From Pseudalkalibacillus hwajinpoensis (GTDB lineage Bacteria > Bacillota > Bacilli > Bacillales > Guptibacillaceae): a stretch of 64,000 nt of DNA. A program made the position numbers and the translations under genes. The notes under the pieces are model-generated. The model had not been told where the DNA came from. It did no database searches and saw only the letters and a program-made list of their open reading frames with translations. Where the stretch lies: NCBI RefSeq assembly GCF_015234585.1, contig NZ_JADFCM010000001.1:1302001-1366000 (forward strand), given 5' to 3'. Position 1 is the first letter of the stretch. Every line of letters begins with the position of its first letter. Below, piece by piece: positions 63,850 through 64,000 of the stretch.

Positions 63850-64000
63850 ATGTTTCGTATTTTGTTGCTTTTTATTATTATCGTTCCAGCTCTAGAGATC
63901 GCTTTGTTACTTCTATCAGGAAGAACACTGGGACTTATTCCGACAGTATTATTGATTATTGGTACAGGGATTCTAGGAGCGTGGCTTGCGCGTAAAGAAG
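63850..64000 (+). CDS. fxsA: FxsA-family membrane protein, N-terminal part
   Basis: The first 50 codons only; the gene runs off the window. The start MFRILLLFIIIVPALEIALLL and GRTLGLIPTVLLIIGTGILGAWLARKE is the FxsA signature (E. coli FxsA, B. subtilis YtzA). It is an integral membrane protein with role unknown beyond phage-exclusion effects in E. coli. GAGGGAG lies 7 nt before ATG 63850. It follows pyk as in B. subtilis. Confidence 0.88.
   Translation, partial: MFRILLLFIIIVPALEIALLLLSGRTLGLIPTVLLIIGTGILGAWLARKE

Overview
This window is chromosomal DNA, about 40% GC by eye, from an endospore-forming member of the Bacillaceae. It is not B. subtilis itself. Gene order follows the B. subtilis murC to fxsA block closely: murC, ytxGHJ, aroA, ccpA, acuCBA/acsA, tyrS, rpsD, ytsP, refZ, hisJ, ezrA, brnQ, nifZ-thiI, sspA, acyl-CoA synthetase, ytcJ, nadK2, sppA-yteJ, ytfIJ, tpx, ytxK-ackA, moaB, ytkL, ytoI, ytpI, nrnA, ytrIH, dnaE, ytsJ, accDA, pfkA-pyk, fxsA. 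Sporulation is indicated by an alpha/beta SASP, YtfJ/GerW, YtrH/YtrI, RefZ and two sigma-H-type promoters. Bacillithiol chemistry is indicated by a BrxC-like YtxJ. No tRNA, rRNA, IS element, prophage or CRISPR array was seen.

Layout. 1-8,400: cell wall (murC), stress operon ytxGHJ, shikimate entry enzyme, CcpA, and the acetate-control operon acuABC (acetylase, CBS-ACT protein, deacetylase), divergent from its target acsA. 8,400-18,200: a large class A PBP with an unusual Asn/Ser/acidic tail, T-box-controlled tyrS, self-regulated rpsD, and a methionine gamma-lyase with a CcpA-type cre on its transcription start. 18,200-27,700: RefZ, HisJ, EzrA, BrnQ, the 4-thiouridine pair nifZ-thiI, SASP and an acyl-CoA synthetase. 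27,700-36,500: a second MurG, YtcJ, NAD kinase, sigma-W-type sppA-yteJ, spore proteins, Tpx and YtxK. 36,500-48,000: ackA, then a stretch that departs from B. subtilis order, with an EcsC-family gene, moaB, an NCS1 permease, paired fluoride channels, ald, and a PspA membrane-stress cassette. 48,000-64,000: conserved housekeeping through dnaE, malic enzyme with a FadR/GntR-type regulator, acetyl-CoA carboxylase, phosphofructokinase, pyruvate kinase and the start of fxsA.

The least understood system is at about 44,131-47,950: DUF4178 protein, PspA/IM30, DUF4247 lipoprotein, DUF350 membrane protein and a membrane-anchored aminopropyltransferase (SpeE-like), all on one strand behind a sequence matching an ECF (sigma-W-like) promoter. 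Other points of interest are a palindromic GntR-type operator at the malic enzyme promoter, several cre sites, perfect palindromes at the tpx and ald promoters, a diverged 53-nt intergenic repeat present after both tyrS and ytcJ, and start-codon corrections for many genes where an upstream in-frame codon falls in a promoter, terminator or ribosome-binding site.

All assignments are from reading the sequence and remembered family features. No database search was run.
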